From NCBI GenBank assembly GCA_011522945.1, contig WTHY01000006.1, positions 1 to 17,673 of the forward strand: a stretch of 17,673 nt of DNA, written 5' to 3'. Shown in pieces: positions 7,935 to 15,972 of the stretch. The translations under genes and the position numbers were made by a program. Origin of the DNA: Alphaproteobacteria bacterium (GTDB taxonomy: Bacteria > Pseudomonadota > Alphaproteobacteria > Puniceispirillales > Puniceispirillaceae). How positions within the stretch are numbered: the stretch's first letter is position 1; the number at the start of each line of letters is the position of its first letter. The notes beneath the pieces were generated by a model, which was not told where the DNA came from, ran no database searches, and was given only the letters and a program-made list of their open reading frames with translations.

Positions 7935-9338
7935 TTAATGCGAACGGCCGCGGCTAAGTTTACGTTCCATATAGATGGAATAGCGCGACATGCCGAAACA
8001 GAAAATAAAGAATATAACCGACACAAACAGATAGCCTGTAAGGCCTTGGACCGGTGTTGACCAGGCAGCATCCGCCAATGTTGATTGCACGCCACCAAGC
8101 AGGTCAAAAATACCGACAATTGATACAAGTGTTGTATCTTTGAACAATCCAATGAAGGTATTGACGATACCGGGTATCACATGGGTGAGCGCCTGGGGCA
8201 GAATGATGAGGCGCATTGACTGCCAGTAGGATAGACCAACGGCGTCCGCACCTTCATATTGACCTTTATCAATCGCCTGCAAGCCACCACGTACCACCTC
8301 TGCCATATAAGCTGCAGAGAATAGCATCACCCCGATGAGAGCCCGTAATAAATTGTCGAAATTCACACCCTCTGGCAAGAAAAGCGGCAACATCACAGAC
8401 GCCATAAACAATACTGTAATCAATGGCACGCCGCGCCAAAATTCAATAAATATCGTACAAATAAGACGCGTAACGGGCATGTTAGAGCGTCTACCCAGAG
8501 CCAATAAAATCCCTAAAGGTAGCGATGCAACAATACCTGTAATGGCTACCACTAGCGTGATAAGCAAACCACCCCAATCACGTGTATCAACTGGCTCTAG
8601 AGATGTATCCACTCCAACAACAGACAAGATAACTGCATATACAATCAGCAACCAGCCTGCGACTGAGAAAATACCCGATAAATCTTGGAATGAGCTCCCA
8701 AAGCGACCAGCAGCCCCCATGCGCGCCATTGTAATAAGCCCAAGGCTGATAAGTACGTACAGGCCAACATTTCCATAATCGACATCTAGATTACCGCCTG
8801 TAAGCAAAATAAATGCCATCAATGGATAAATTGTGAGCATAAGGATACCCACGTGACGTCTCGCCGGTAGACCTTCAATCAATACATAGACAAGACCTAC
8901 AAGCCCTACGAAGCCTGCTAGATTGACACGCCATAATTCGTCTGCAGGATACGCGCCATATGTCAGGAACTTCAGTTTTGCCGCAATAAATGGCCAGCAA
9001 GCAGCGTGCCATCCAGCAGGAAGTTGCCCCCCCTGCTCCACAGTCCAGCATGCTTCACGCTTTAGCCCATCTGGATCGCTCCAAACAGCTGAGAAAATCG
9101 CGAAATCTAACAAGCCCCAGAGCTGTGTTATACCGACATAGAGCAGACCAAATGAGAACAGCCCCATCAATACAGACCGAATTGAGGCACCAGCGCTCGA
9201 GAAGTCACTCATGCTCGCGAAAATATTCTGATATAGCCAACCCGTGATACCAGCCTCAGATGCTGGTGGTGGCAATATTGGTGCATCTTCAGTGCGTACG
9301 AAGGCTAATTTGTTATCCATAGTCACTTTTTTGCTCAT
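7935..9338 (-). CDS. aapM: general L-amino acid ABC transporter, permease AapM
   Basis: This 467-residue inner-membrane permease has a soluble N-terminus of about 50 residues followed by several hydrophobic helices. The conserved C-terminal channel domain contains the EAA loop at about 361-385 (GQYEGADAVGLS, then LIILPQAL), which contacts the ATPase. A long presumed periplasmic loop near 85-135 carries two Cys-Trp pairs, ACW at 96-98 and ACW at 113-115. The gene starts one base after the aapQ stop, with its ribosome site (GGTGGAG) inside aapQ, so the two permeases are translationally linked. The related MetI/HisM-type assignment is secure. AapM is distinguished from AapQ by its order in the operon and by the N-terminal AFVR segment. 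Confidence 0.92.
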   Translation of the reverse strand: MSKKVTMDNKLAFVRTEDAPILPPPASEAGITGWLYQNIFASMSDFSSAGASIRSVLMGLFSFGLLYVGITQLWGLLDFAIFSAVWSDPDGLKREACWTVEQGGQLPAGWHAACWPFIAAKLKFLTYGAYPADELWRVNLAGFVGLVGLVYVLIEGLPARRHVGILMLTIYPLMAFILLTGGNLDVDYGNVGLYVLISLGLITMARMGAAGRFGSSFQDLSGIFSVAGWLLIVYAVILSVVGVDTSLEPVDTRDWGGLLITLVVAITGIVASLPLGILLALGRRSNMPVTRLICTIFIEFWRGVPLITVLFMASVMLPLFLPEGVNFDNLLRALIGVMLFSAAYMAEVVRGGLQAIDKGQYEGADAVGLSYWQSMRLIILPQALTHVIPGIVNTFIGLFKDTTLVSIVGIFDLLGGVQSTLADAAWSTPVQGLTGYLFVSVIFFIFCFGMSRYSIYMERKLSRGRSH

Positions 9339-9339
9339 C

Positions 9340-10557
9340 TTAGCGCTCCACCAATTTCACGCGGGCGTTAAACCAGTTCATAAAGGCTGCTGTTAAGATT
9401 GAGAATGTCAGATAGACACTCATCATCATGAAGATCATCTCAATTTCTTTACCAACCTGATTTAGAGCAGTACCTGCAAAAATAGACACCAACTCTGGAT
9501 AGGCAATCGCAACTGCTAGAGATGAGTTCTTGGTCAGGTTCAAATATTGAGATGTTAATGGCGGCACTATCACGCGAAGGGCCTGTGGAATAATCACCAG
9601 ACGTAATGTGATACCAGGACGTAATCCAACCGCATAGGAGGCTTCTGTTTGCCCCTTATTTACAGCCAGAATACCTGCGCGCACAATCTCTGCAATAAAG
9701 GCAGCTGTATATAAAGACAGCGCAAGTAGCACAGCTATCATTTCTGGGATCATTACCATACCAGCACCAGACTGGTAGCCCTGACGTAATTTTGGACCTG
9801 TATCTTTAAATTCCGGTAGAGACCAATCAAGAGGATTACCAGTCGCAAATAATGTGATGAGTGGCAGACCAATTAATAGACCAACTGACGTCCAGAAAAC
9901 TGGGAATGTCTGTCCGGTTGTCTCTTGGCGTTTACGTGCCCAGCCCGACATCACAAATGTGATTATAATGGCAAGCACAAGCGCAATCACTGTATAGATA
10001 AACCCATCTTGCGGCTGCGGCGCAGGCAAATATAAGCCTGTAATATTCATACCTGCAAATCCAGGTACAATTTCAAAAGCATCACGCCTGCCAGGCAATG
10101 ACCGCAACACAGCAAAATACCAGAAAAACAGCTGCAGAAGCAGAGGTACATTTCTTAATAATTCCACGTAAACTGTTGCAAATCCACGTAAAATTAGGTT
10201 TTGAGACAGGCGCATAATACCCATCAGGAACCCAAGGATTGTTGCCAGGAATATCCCGAGAGCTGCCACAAGGAAGGTATTAACGATACCAATAAAATAA
10301 ATATCTAGATAAGTAGACTTACCTGCCTCATAAGAGAATAACCACGTCCCCAAAGTTTGACCAATTTGGAAGCCGGCAGTTTCGTCTAAAAACCGGAAAC
10401 CAAGTGTTTTACCACTGTCAGCAAGGTTGGTTAACGTATTGTCAACAATCCACCAAGCACTAGCAATTAACGACAACACTAGCAGAATCTGAAAAATAAC
10501 GCCTCGAATGCGAGCGTCATTCAGCCAGTTTACCGAGGAATTTGGCCTATCTGTCAT
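9340..10557 (-). CDS. aapQ: general L-amino acid ABC transporter, permease AapQ
   Basis: This 405-residue permease opens with a hydrophobic helix at about 18-38 and has a large insert before the conserved channel core, as expected for the AapQ/BztB group. VELLRNVPLLLQLFFWY at about 131-147 and the EAA loop at about 305-328 (EASYAVGLRPG, then IIPQALR) mark the His/Glu/Gln/Arg family. The partner permease AapM follows after one base. Upstream, a strong hairpin separates it from aapJ, so its expression is probably lower than that of the binding protein. The ribosome site is weak (TTGGAA nine bases before ATG), which would have the same effect. Confidence 0.92.
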   Translation of the reverse strand: MTDRPNSSVNWLNDARIRGVIFQILLVLSLIASAWWIVDNTLTNLADSGKTLGFRFLDETAGFQIGQTLGTWLFSYEAGKSTYLDIYFIGIVNTFLVAALGIFLATILGFLMGIMRLSQNLILRGFATVYVELLRNVPLLLQLFFWYFAVLRSLPGRRDAFEIVPGFAGMNITGLYLPAPQPQDGFIYTVIALVLAIIITFVMSGWARKRQETTGQTFPVFWTSVGLLIGLPLITLFATGNPLDWSLPEFKDTGPKLRQGYQSGAGMVMIPEMIAVLLALSLYTAAFIAEIVRAGILAVNKGQTEASYAVGLRPGITLRLVIIPQALRVIVPPLTSQYLNLTKNSSLAVAIAYPELVSIFAGTALNQVGKEIEMIFMMMSVYLTFSILTAAFMNWFNARVKLVER

Positions 10558-10604
10558 GGTCTAGTATTCCAAAACGATGATGAGAAAATGTAGTAAATAA
10601 AGAA

Positions 10605-10632
10605 CGAGCCGTTCAGAAAACTGAACGGCTCG
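10605..10632 (-). terminator. hairpin attenuator between aapJ and aapQ
   Basis: CGAGCCGTTCAG (10605-10616) and CTGAACGGCTCG (10621-10632) form a perfect 12-bp GC-rich stem with a four-base loop, 18 bases after the aapJ stop. On the transcribed strand it is followed by the T-rich TTCTTTATTT. This fits an intrinsic partial terminator, or a 3'-end stabilising hairpin, that raises binding-protein mRNA over the permease message. That arrangement is common in ABC uptake operons. Confidence 0.8.
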
Positions 10633-10650
10633 CACAATCAATGATACCGA

Positions 10651-11667
10651 CTAGCGGATAGGTGCTGCATACAGGATGCCGCCCTTGCTCCATAGCTGGT
10701 TAACACCACGGTCAAGCTTTAGTGGTGTGTTTGGACCAACGTTAGCTTCGTAGCTTTCGCCATAGTTACCAACTGCTTGAATTGCGTTCAGTGCCCAGTC
10801 ATTTGATAGACCTAGCTCTTCACCGAAGCTGCCTTCGCCACCAAGAAGACGCTTGATAGCTGGGTTTGTTGTACCACCAAGGCGAGCTGCAGCATTGTCA
10901 GCTGTAATACCCATTTCTTCAGCATTGATCAGAGCGTTTAGCGTCCAACGAACAATGTTGAACCACTGGTCATCACCCTGACGAACAACAGGACCTAGAG
11001 GCTCTTTTGAAATGATTTCTGGAAGAACAACGTGTGCATCTGGGTTTGTCAGCTTTGTACGCTGAGCAGCTAGACCAGAACGGTCAGTTGTGTACACGTC
11101 GCAACGGCCTGCATCATATGCAGCTACAACTTCGTCAGCCTTTTCAAAAGCAACAAGGTTGAAGCTCATGCCCTTCTCACGGAAGTAATCTGTGATGTTA
11201 AGCTCTGTTGTTGTGCCTGTGTTTGTGCAGATGTTCGCGCCATCAAGCTCAGTTGCAGATGAAACGCCCAGATCTACAGGAACCATCATGCCCTGACCAT
11301 CATAGTAGTTAACACCAGCAAAGTTCAGACCTAGCTGTGTATCGCGAGTCATTGTCCATGTTGTGTTACGTGACAGAATGTCTACTTCACCAGACGCTAG
11401 AGCTGTGAAACGCTGCTTAGCTGACAGTGGAGTGAACTTTACTGCGTTGCCATCACCGAAGATAGCAGCAGCAACCGCACGGCACATATCAACATCAATA
11501 CCTGCCCAGTTACCTGAGTCGTCAGCATTTGAGAAGCCTGGAAGACCCTGGCTCACACCACACTGAACAAAACCCTTTGCTTTGACGTCGTCAAGCGTAG
11601 CCGCGTTTGCTGATGCTGCGAAAGCAACAGCAGCCACACCGGCAATTGCAAAAGTCAATTTTTTCAT
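10651..11667 (-). CDS. aapJ: general L-amino acid ABC transporter, periplasmic binding protein
   Basis: This solute-binding protein of the SBP_bac_3 family captures amino acids in the periplasm for AapQMP. A signal peptide (MKKLTFAIAG onward, cleaved after ASANA) precedes the mature TLDDVKAKG. Characteristic segments are GVSQGLPGFSN, LSAKQRFTALASGEVDILSRNTTW, GTTTELN, YDAGRCDVYTTD and VRQGDDQWFNIVRWT, matching the AapJ/BztA type at the usual length (about 340). Two ATGs compete, at 11676 and 11667. The AGGG at 11677-11680 abuts the first but lies nine bases before the second, so I prefer 11667 (338 residues). Codons look more uniform than in neighbouring genes, consistent with high expression. 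It heads the operon and is followed by a strong hairpin. Confidence 0.95.
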   Translation of the reverse strand: MKKLTFAIAGVAAVAFAASANAATLDDVKAKGFVQCGVSQGLPGFSNADDSGNWAGIDVDMCRAVAAAIFGDGNAVKFTPLSAKQRFTALASGEVDILSRNTTWTMTRDTQLGLNFAGVNYYDGQGMMVPVDLGVSSATELDGANICTNTGTTTELNITDYFREKGMSFNLVAFEKADEVVAAYDAGRCDVYTTDRSGLAAQRTKLTNPDAHVVLPEIISKEPLGPVVRQGDDQWFNIVRWTLNALINAEEMGITADNAAARLGGTTNPAIKRLLGGEGSFGEELGLSNDWALNAIQAVGNYGESYEANVGPNTPLKLDRGVNQLWSKGGILYAAPIR

Positions 11668-12131
11668 GGTTTTCATCCCTGATAAGTTAATAATCGTGAC
11701 TTACATCACTTTCGGCTATGAAAAAAGCATATATGCCAATACATATCCAGTGAAAATTCCCCCGGACTTAATTATTCGTTAAAATTCTTTGTAAAACAAG
11801 AAGTTTTGTAAAGTTTTAAGGTTAAAATAAATCATTTTGCCAAGTTGTGCTGTGGCTGCCATCTTTTGACACAACATTACCAACTTCACCTTTTAGGAAA
11901 AAGCTGGTTGAAAAACTATTTGTCGGACACCGCGACCACTTCTGAAAAGACCGCTACTCGGCGAGCAGTTACAAAGATATTGTAGTGAAAAATGGGGAAA
12001 TAGCTTCGCAAGCTGACAACAAAAAACATATTGTCTGAAGAAAAATTTTTACCCTGCTTACTAAGAAGCACGGGGTGCAGAAAAAACCCAAACCTATATC
12101 CGTTCAGATTGTAGTTGGGCTTGTTAAGTGA
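11668..12131. other. gene-free control region upstream of aapJ
   Basis: These roughly 460 bases hold no supportable gene and are strongly AT-rich in the half near aapJ. The aap promoter should lie here, but I cannot pick a -35/-10 pair with confidence. A cluster of short repeats at 11778-11828 is listed separately. The decamer GGTTGAAAAA at 11906-11915 recurs twice near the right edge of the window. An open frame on the minus strand here runs into the tRNA and is not a gene. Confidence 0.6.
11778..11828. promoter_or_regulatory. clustered AT-rich repeats, candidate operator for aapJQMP
   Basis: GTTAAAAT occurs at 11778-11785 and again at 11821-11828. Between them, CTTTGTAAAAC (11787-11797) and GTTTTGTAAAG (11803-11813) form an imperfect inverted pair with two central mismatches. 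AAGTTTT occurs twice at a ten-base step (11801 and 11811), about one helical turn. The cluster sits 100-150 bases before the aapJ start, where an activator or nucleoid protein could bind. I do not recognise a known consensus. Confidence 0.3.
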
Positions 12132-12208
12132 TGGCGATCCCGGGAGGACTCGAACCCCCAACCTGCTGATTAGAAGTCAGCTGCTCTATCCAGTTGAGCT
12201 ACGGGACC
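12132..12208 (-). tRNA. tRNA-Arg (anticodon TCT)
   Basis: The minus strand folds into a full cloverleaf of 77 bases including an encoded CCA. The acceptor GGTCCCG pairs with CGGGATC, with one G-T pair, and the discriminator is G. The D arm contains AGCTCAACTGGATAGAGCA, the anticodon stem is GCTGA/TCAGC with loop CTTCTAA, and the T arm contains GGTTCGAGTCC. Anticodon TCT reads AGA and AGG. It lies downstream of the NDUFS4-like gene on the same strand. Confidence 0.96.
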
Positions 12209-12223
12209 TCACCACAGCCTCGG

Positions 12224-12253
12224 TATATACTGCGAAGAGTCAGACGCTGTCCA
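12224..12253 (-). promoter_or_regulatory. putative sigma-70-type promoter of tRNA-Arg
   Basis: On the minus strand TGGACA (12253-12248) and TATATA (12229-12224) are separated by 18 bases. The -10 element ends 15 bases before the mature tRNA 5' end. A T-rich run just upstream could end the preceding gene's transcript. Confidence 0.5.
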
Positions 12254-12324
12254 GCAGTCAGTCCAAAAATATCAAAAAAGATTATTGAAATGCCGTAAGG
12301 TGCGCTACACGCATCAGCTAAAGA

Positions 12325-12633
12325 TCAATGTGTCCAAGCCCCTTTGCGATTAGATGCGAAATTATCAGCATATGTCTTCAGCCGCAGATTCCGCTTATTC
12401 GGCTCTTGCAATTCAAAGCTTATATTCTGTTTTTCGGCATAGGCTATTGCGTCTTCTTTTGATGAGAAGCGCATTCGAATTTGTCGTTGCGTATCTGACG
12501 AAGACTGCCACCCCATTAGTGACTCAGGAGCAACTGAGGCAGATCTTGGATATTCTAATACCCATTGCTGCGATTTCCCACGACCCGACTGCATAGATGT
12601 TTTCGCCGGTTTATAAATACGAGCTTTGTTCAT
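12325..12633 (-). CDS. NADH dehydrogenase accessory subunit, NDUFS4-like (ETC complex I subunit)
   Basis: The 102-residue product from the ATG at 12633 begins MNKARIYKPAKTSMQSGRGK and continues with WVLEY, LMGWQSSSDT, the FSSKEDAIAYAEK helix and the tail KTYADNFASNRKGAWTH. This matches the whole length of the family shared by mitochondrial NDUFS4 and alphaproteobacterial complex I. It should sit on the peripheral arm of complex I, near the NADH-oxidising module. An upstream ATG at 12708 would add 25 residues unlike the family. The GGGTAGGGAAG before 12633 also supports the shorter start. It is not in a nuo operon, which is normal for this accessory subunit. Its 3' neighbour on the same strand is tRNA-Arg. 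Confidence 0.92.
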   Translation of the reverse strand: MNKARIYKPAKTSMQSGRGKSQQWVLEYPRSASVAPESLMGWQSSSDTQRQIRMRFSSKEDAIAYAEKQNISFELQEPNKRNLRLKTYADNFASNRKGAWTH

Positions 12634-12969
12634 CTTCCCTACCCTACCCGATATAAAGTGCCATGGTGACCTTATTAACCCGTGAAAGCCAATATATTGT
12701 GGTATCAAACCTTTTAGATTTCACCAGAATATTGATTGGCATCAGGCACCAAAAGACACATCTGATTTAGCTAACTACACGCCAAGATTTTCTGTGTAAA
12801 CTAGAATTTTCAGTCTCAAGTTGCGTTCGATTTTAGACAAACGAATTTTAAGATTTAAACATGCCGTATGCTTCACCAAGTTTTCTCTAAGGGTGAATAA
12901 AAATATTTGACCTAGTAAAAGACCTCGTATTCCAATCCAAACAGAACTGAACCTGAATAAATGACGGTA
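12634..12969. other. gene-free stretch between the NDUFS4-like and EamA genes
   Basis: This interval carries the ribosome site and presumably the promoter of the NDUFS4-like gene, plus the 3' trailer of the transporter gene. I see no RNA gene, no clear terminator and no coding potential on either strand. Confidence 0.6.
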
Positions 12970-13812
12970 TTAGCCAATTCTTGTTAAAGCAATGCCAAGT
13001 ACTATGAGAATTGATGACAGGATTTTACTGATAGTTAGCTTTTCTCCTAATAAAAGCACGCCGAATATCACAGCAAAAAACACGGATGTTTCACGTAAAG
13101 AAGATACGACTGAAATGGGTGCGTACAAACACGCCCACAAAACGATGATGTAGGCAAAATAAGAAATTCCACCACCAACGGACATCAGCAATTTATGAGA
13201 TATTAAAACCACCTTAAACGTCTCGCGCTGACTTACAACAATATAAGCAGACACGAATATAGCACTCAAAATGGCTACACTACCGAAGAATGAAAATGCG
13301 TTTCCGCCTAATCTCGTTCCAAGCGCATCAACCATAGAATAAGCAGCTATAAAACAGCCTGTAACCATAGCTAGCAAAATTGGCATGAGTCCAGTTTGAG
13401 ATGTCTTAATCTGCGCCATGCCAATACTCATAATAGCGGCAGCTATAAGTAATATGCCATAAACTTCCGGCATGCTTAATGCTTCTTGCAGAAATATAAG
13501 GGTAATAGCAGTTAAAATAATTGGAGATAATCCTCTAGCTATTGGATACACAACTGAGAGATCCCCCAGCCTGTAAGCATGCAGCAGAAATATCATATAG
13601 CCAGTATGCAAAAAACCAGATGCAAAGACATAACCAAAGGTCTCAGTTGGAGGTAACCCTGTAAAAGCAAGCCCTAAGATACTGAACGGAACTTGCCCCA
13701 GAGTGACAGCTAAAATGGCTACAGATTTCTCTTCAGTATTCTTGACAAGAAAATTCCAACTGGCGTGAAAGACTGCAGCTGCTAATACGGCAATTATAAT
13801 GACGCTTTCCAT
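12970..13812 (-). CDS. EamA/DMT-family transporter
   Basis: This 280-residue, highly hydrophobic protein has about ten predicted helices arranged as two EamA repeats (about 5-135 and 145-278). Repeat-typical pieces include AAVFHASWNFLVKN near the N-terminus, LSVVYPIARGLSPI at about 84-97 at the end of the first repeat, and APISVVSSLRETSVFFAVIFGVLLLGEKLT near the end of the second. The drug/metabolite transporter superfamily exports amino acids, metabolites or drugs, and the substrate cannot be inferred. No strong ribosome site precedes the ATG at 13812. It stands alone, with gene-free DNA on both sides. It points the same way as the broken ligase gene upstream, with 385 bases between them. 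Confidence 0.88.
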   Translation of the reverse strand: MESVIIIAVLAAAVFHASWNFLVKNTEEKSVAILAVTLGQVPFSILGLAFTGLPPTETFGYVFASGFLHTGYMIFLLHAYRLGDLSVVYPIARGLSPIILTAITLIFLQEALSMPEVYGILLIAAAIMSIGMAQIKTSQTGLMPILLAMVTGCFIAAYSMVDALGTRLGGNAFSFFGSVAILSAIFVSAYIVVSQRETFKVVLISHKLLMSVGGGISYFAYIIVLWACLYAPISVVSSLRETSVFFAVIFGVLLLGEKLTISKILSSILIVLGIALTRIG

Positions 13813-14197
13813 GACTTCAGGCTATCTAGAAATGCGAGTGAACTGAAGCAAAAATTCTGCCTTGATTGAGGTCTTAAATTTTGAATAAGTCTCTACTCTG
13901 AACTGAGGAAATCATCCTTTTGAATAGGGTCAAAGCATAGTGTTTATTTTGGAGATATACTTCTAGATATGTACGTCTCTAAAATAATTTTATTTAGGTA
14001 CACAAGATAGCAATTTCAGTTAGTTATAGACTAAAACTCATAAATACGGTTCAGCATGGATATAGTGCGGGCAGTTCAGGCAGCTTCACGTTATAAGTAT
14101 TAGATGGAAACAACTAATATACAGATAATGCAAGTTATCAGAAGTTATAGCTAATCTTTTCACGAATGTAGCGCACTGATATTCAAAAATGATCGCG
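13813..14197. other. gene-free, AT-rich stretch between the EamA and ligase genes
   Basis: This 385-base interval has stops in all frames and no recognisable RNA. It holds a few short dyads, such as TAAAATAATTTTA near 13980, and a repeated AAGTTAT. A 15-codon frame on the plus strand (14056-14103) lacks a ribosome site and family similarity. The interval may be decayed DNA, given the damaged ligase beside it, but no remnant can be identified. Confidence 0.5.
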
Positions 14198-15733
14198 TCA
14201 AAATGGATAGGCTGCTAGCTTGCCTTTTTCAGGTTTTCCTGTGGGGGTTCTTGGCATTTCATCGATGATCGTGATGATTTTGGGCACCATAAACTTAGCC
14301 ATAACCTTTCGGCAATGTTCCAGAAGTGTCTCTGTGTCCAGTTGTTGATTTGGCTTTATCGTGACAAATACACGAATATCCTCCTCTCCTAATTCAGAAG
14401 GGAAACCAATAGCAGCTGCATCTTCTACTGCAGGATGCGCCAGTACCCCCTCTTCGACTTCAAATCCCGAGACCATCTCTCCACGAACGCGAATCCGTTC
14501 CGCTTTGCGATACCGAAAATAGAAATATCCATTCTCATCAAATCGACAAATATCACCAGTGTGAAACCAGCAATTCCGAAGTGTTTCAGCAGTTTTTTCT
14601 GGCATACCAAAATACCCATCTGCCATGACACCTGCCTCTAAGGGGCGGATAACCATTTCCCCATCTTCTCCCATAGGAACAGGATCATCATGATCATCTA
14701 CGACCGACACCTCATAATGCGGCAAGACCAAGCCACCCGGATGGTCCCATTGCGGAACCACTACCCAGCCTGCATCTGTTGAACCATATCCTCCGCCCGG
14801 TATGAGATGCAGGCCAAATCGTTCATCAAATGCAGCTTTCGGCACTGGTGCAGGCGTTGCCCAACATCTTGTTACCTTATGAGCTTTATCAAGCTCGCTA
14901 GGTGGAGCCGCATATAGTAATTGTTGCACAGACCCCAAGCACATAAACCATGTTACGCCATATTTTACGATTTCAGGCCAAAATTTCGATAGGCTAAAGC
15001 CATCTCGCAGCACCACTCTGGCGCCAACCATCAAGCTTGACAGAATATCATAAAAGGCAGGGCCAATATGAGAGAGCGGGTACGGTGTATAATTCACATC
15101 ATCTTGGGTAATACGGAAAGGCCTGATCATATTCTCGGCAGTTCTAACTGCGTAACGATGCGATAATGGACATCCTTTGGAGACACCCGTTGTGCCTGAT
15201 GAAAACATAATAACGGCTACATCAGTGTCATGTGCAGAGGATTCTATGTGTGTGTCCGTATTAGAGTACACATCGCACAAAGACACAATTTCAAATTCTG
15301 GAAATTGTTGCACTGCAGCTTCTGCATTATCCGTTACGATAAGAGTCTTTAAGCTTGTCAAACTGGATTTTATGTCTTGCAGCGACTCAAAATGCTGAGA
15401 AGATGTTAACAGCACTTCACAGGATGTTAGATTAATCATGCGGCTGAGAGACGGCCCTCTAAAAGCTCTATTTATAGACACTTCAATGCGGTTTATCTTT
15501 TTAAGCGCATAGGACATTTCTATATAAGCAAGGCTGTTTTCAAGCATGATTCCAATATACGGATTAGTATTTGGAAAATGTGTAATCAAACCATGAGCAA
15601 GCTGATTTACCCGAGTCTCTAACTCTCCATAGGTGACGGTCTGTCCAGAGGGTGCAATAGTAATGCAAGGCCTCTCATGATATTTAACAGCTAGTTAGTG
15701 AAATAAGTCACCCAGCAAAACACGCTGCGCCAT
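14198..15733 (-). pseudogene. CaiC-like acyl-CoA ligase gene with an in-frame stop at codon 13
   Basis: The natural start is the ATG at 15733, preceded by GGAG with six-base spacing. It reads MAQRVLLGDLFH, then TAA at 15697-15695, then continues in the same frame LAVKYHERPCITI, SGQTVTYGELETRVNQLAHG and on through a complete ANL-superfamily ligase. Both sides of the stop match the usual N-terminus of these enzymes. Apart from that codon the product would be 511 residues, the normal length. Numbered from a TTG at 15589, MFSSGTTGVSKG is at 128-139, GYGSTDAG at 267-274, TGD at 344-346 and the catalytic-lysine motif PTGK at 449-452. All are intact, so the lesion is recent, is tolerated, or is a sequence error. 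Translation from TTG 15589 would lose about 48 residues and has no ribosome site. The substrate is probably a carboxylic acid of carnitine/crotonobetaine or medium-chain type, with low certainty. Confidence 0.8.
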
Positions 15734-15743
15734 CCATCACTCC
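15734..15743 (-). promoter_or_regulatory. ribosome binding site for the interrupted ligase
   Basis: On the minus strand GGAG (15743-15740) lies six bases before the ATG at 15733. It fixes the original start and shows that the reading frame crosses the TAA at codon 13. A competing ATG four bases earlier is out of frame. Confidence 0.65.
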
Positions 15744-15808
15744 GGAAAAAGGAATTTTCGTTCACAAGATATGCGTTTAACGGCAACCAATATATAATTT
15801 GAGAGAAA

Positions 15809-15885
<77 letters not shown>

Positions 15886-15893
15886 ACAGCGTT

Positions 15894-15923
15894 TGTTTAC
15901 ACCCACATCAGGGGCGATATCAA
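15894..15923 (-). promoter_or_regulatory. putative promoter of tRNA-Pro
   Basis: On the minus strand TTGATA (15923-15918) is followed after 16 bases by TGTAAA (15901-15896), or after 18 bases by TAAACA (15899-15894). The elements end about 8-10 bases before the tRNA 5' end, a reasonable transcription start distance. Confidence 0.45.
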
Positions 15924-15972
15924 GCCCTAATTGCACCAGAATTCAAAAAATTGTGCCTGATTGAGCAGGTGC

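Noticed and set aside
11820..11900. Sigma-54 promoter upstream of aapJ
   Set aside because: TGGCA-like pieces occur on the minus strand, but none has a GC element at the required ten-base step after the GG.
11916..12161. Open frame of 81 codons on the minus strand
   Set aside because: It starts inside the tRNA-Arg gene, and its N-terminus (MGVRVLPGSPS) is the translation of tRNA sequence. No family similarity follows.
14056..14103. Small plus-strand frame MDIVRAVQAASRYKY
   Set aside because: It has only 15 codons, no ribosome site and no recognised family, and lies in AT-rich gene-free DNA.
15589..15589. TTG as the true start of the second acyl-CoA ligase
   Set aside because: No ribosome site precedes it, and conserved family residues (TVTYGELETRVNQLAHG) lie upstream in the same frame back to an ATG with a good GGAG site.
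12700..15808. Integrated island at the 3' end of tRNA-Pro with a duplicated attachment site
   Set aside because: I looked for a second copy of the tRNA 3' end (CGGAGTGGAGAG and GATTCGAACTC) to the left and found none. There is also no integrase gene.
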